DNA of 64,000 bases, taken from positions 868,001-932,000 of the forward strand of contig NZ_CP099399.1 of the NCBI RefSeq assembly GCF_024721175.1. The letters run 5' to 3'. The translations under genes and the position numbers were made by a program. The stretch comes from Rhizobium sp. Pop5. GTDB lineage: Bacteria; Pseudomonadota; Alphaproteobacteria; Rhizobiales; Rhizobiaceae. Numbering within the stretch: the stretch's first letter is position 1; each line of letters begins with the position of its first letter. The notes beneath the pieces were generated by a model. That model worked only from the letters and a program-made list of their open reading frames with translations. It searched no databases and was not told the DNA's origin. Below are positions 63,866 to 64,000 of the stretch, in pieces.

Positions 63866-64000
63866 ATGCGTAGTATAAGCATAATAGTTTCTATCGTGGC
63901 ACTTTCTACGTTTGCCAGTGCTTTACCGGCACTGGCGGCCATCAAGACCGTTACGCAGAGGCCGACAACTCAGTCATTGCCGGCGGGACAAGCGGTGCTT
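63866..64000 (+). CDS. Start of a secreted protein (3' end outside window)
   Basis: ATG 63866 with GGAGG six bases upstream. Forty-five residues are visible. A signal peptide (MRSISIIVSIVALSTFASALPALAA) is followed by IKTVTQRPTTQSLPAGQAVL. No family can be assigned from this. Codon use in the first 20 codons is richer in A/T than in neighbours. TTGACG near 63807 and TATACT near 63833 may be its promoter, with a long spacing. Confidence 0.6.
   Translation, partial: MRSISIIVSIVALSTFASALPALAAIKTVTQRPTTQSLPAGQAVL

Overview
The window looks like chromosomal DNA of a Rhizobium species (R. etli / R. leguminosarum type alphaproteobacterium). The base composition is high in GC. The gene content includes feuN-feuP-feuQ, a cycHJKL-type cytochrome c maturation operon beside degP, glnE, two cell-cycle histidine kinases of the DivJ/PleC group, several alphaproteobacterial DUF families, and interspersed elements of the rhizobial AAAGCAATTCCAG type. 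I see no rRNA, complete tRNA, CRISPR array, insertion sequence or phage block. It is mostly core genome with small accessory modules inserted.

Layout. 1-1.2 kb: a partial sufE on the minus strand, preceded by a possible Cys-rich leader peptide and an intrinsic terminator, and a DUF5330 gene. 1.5-5.5 kb: a DivJ-like kinase, a peptidoglycan-binding protein and DUF1491, converging on a DUF2336 gene. 5.5-6.5 kb: a gene-poor, relatively AT-rich stretch. 6.5-10 kb: a split DUF1214/DUF1254 pair and a bifunctional penicillin-binding protein. 10-26 kb: a patchwork of small regulator-target modules (TetR/SDR, LysR/MFS, MocR, LysR/GST, DUF1348/TetR), a protease-like protein with no catalytic triad, a phage-type GH19 enzyme, two MFS transporters and several very small genes. 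26-29 kb: feuNPQ and a lipoprotein. 29-40 kb: ccmI-ccmE-ccmF-ccmH, degP, a response regulator/kinase pair and glnE, all on the plus strand. 40-49 kb, minus strand: a chemoreceptor with a C-terminal TWEEF tail, pleC, pepN and a frameshifted cytosolic chemoreceptor-like gene. 49-54 kb: a DMT transporter, an unrecognised regulator-like protein, two tiny genes, a uracil-DNA glycosylase homologue without iron-sulfur cysteines, and an Hsp70-like protein. 54-60 kb: an RND efflux operon divergent from an APH-family gene. 60-64 kb: an atypical SDR, ETF-ubiquinone oxidoreductase, an L,D-transpeptidase and the start of a secreted protein.

How genes work together. The envelope is a recurrent theme: a PBP, a PG-binding protein, an L,D-transpeptidase, DegP with its adjacent two-component system, FeuNPQ (osmoadaptation and cyclic glucan export in relatives) and RND efflux. 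Cell-cycle control is represented by the DivJ- and PleC-like kinases, with a GANTC palindrome upstream of pleC. The points most worth following up are a polycysteine leader ORF overlapping a perfect terminator ahead of sufE, the HtrA-fold protein that has lost all three catalytic residues, the frameshifted receptor with its signalling tip ahead of its sensor domain, several perfect operator palindromes, and a set of 43-63 aa genes with good ribosome binding sites.
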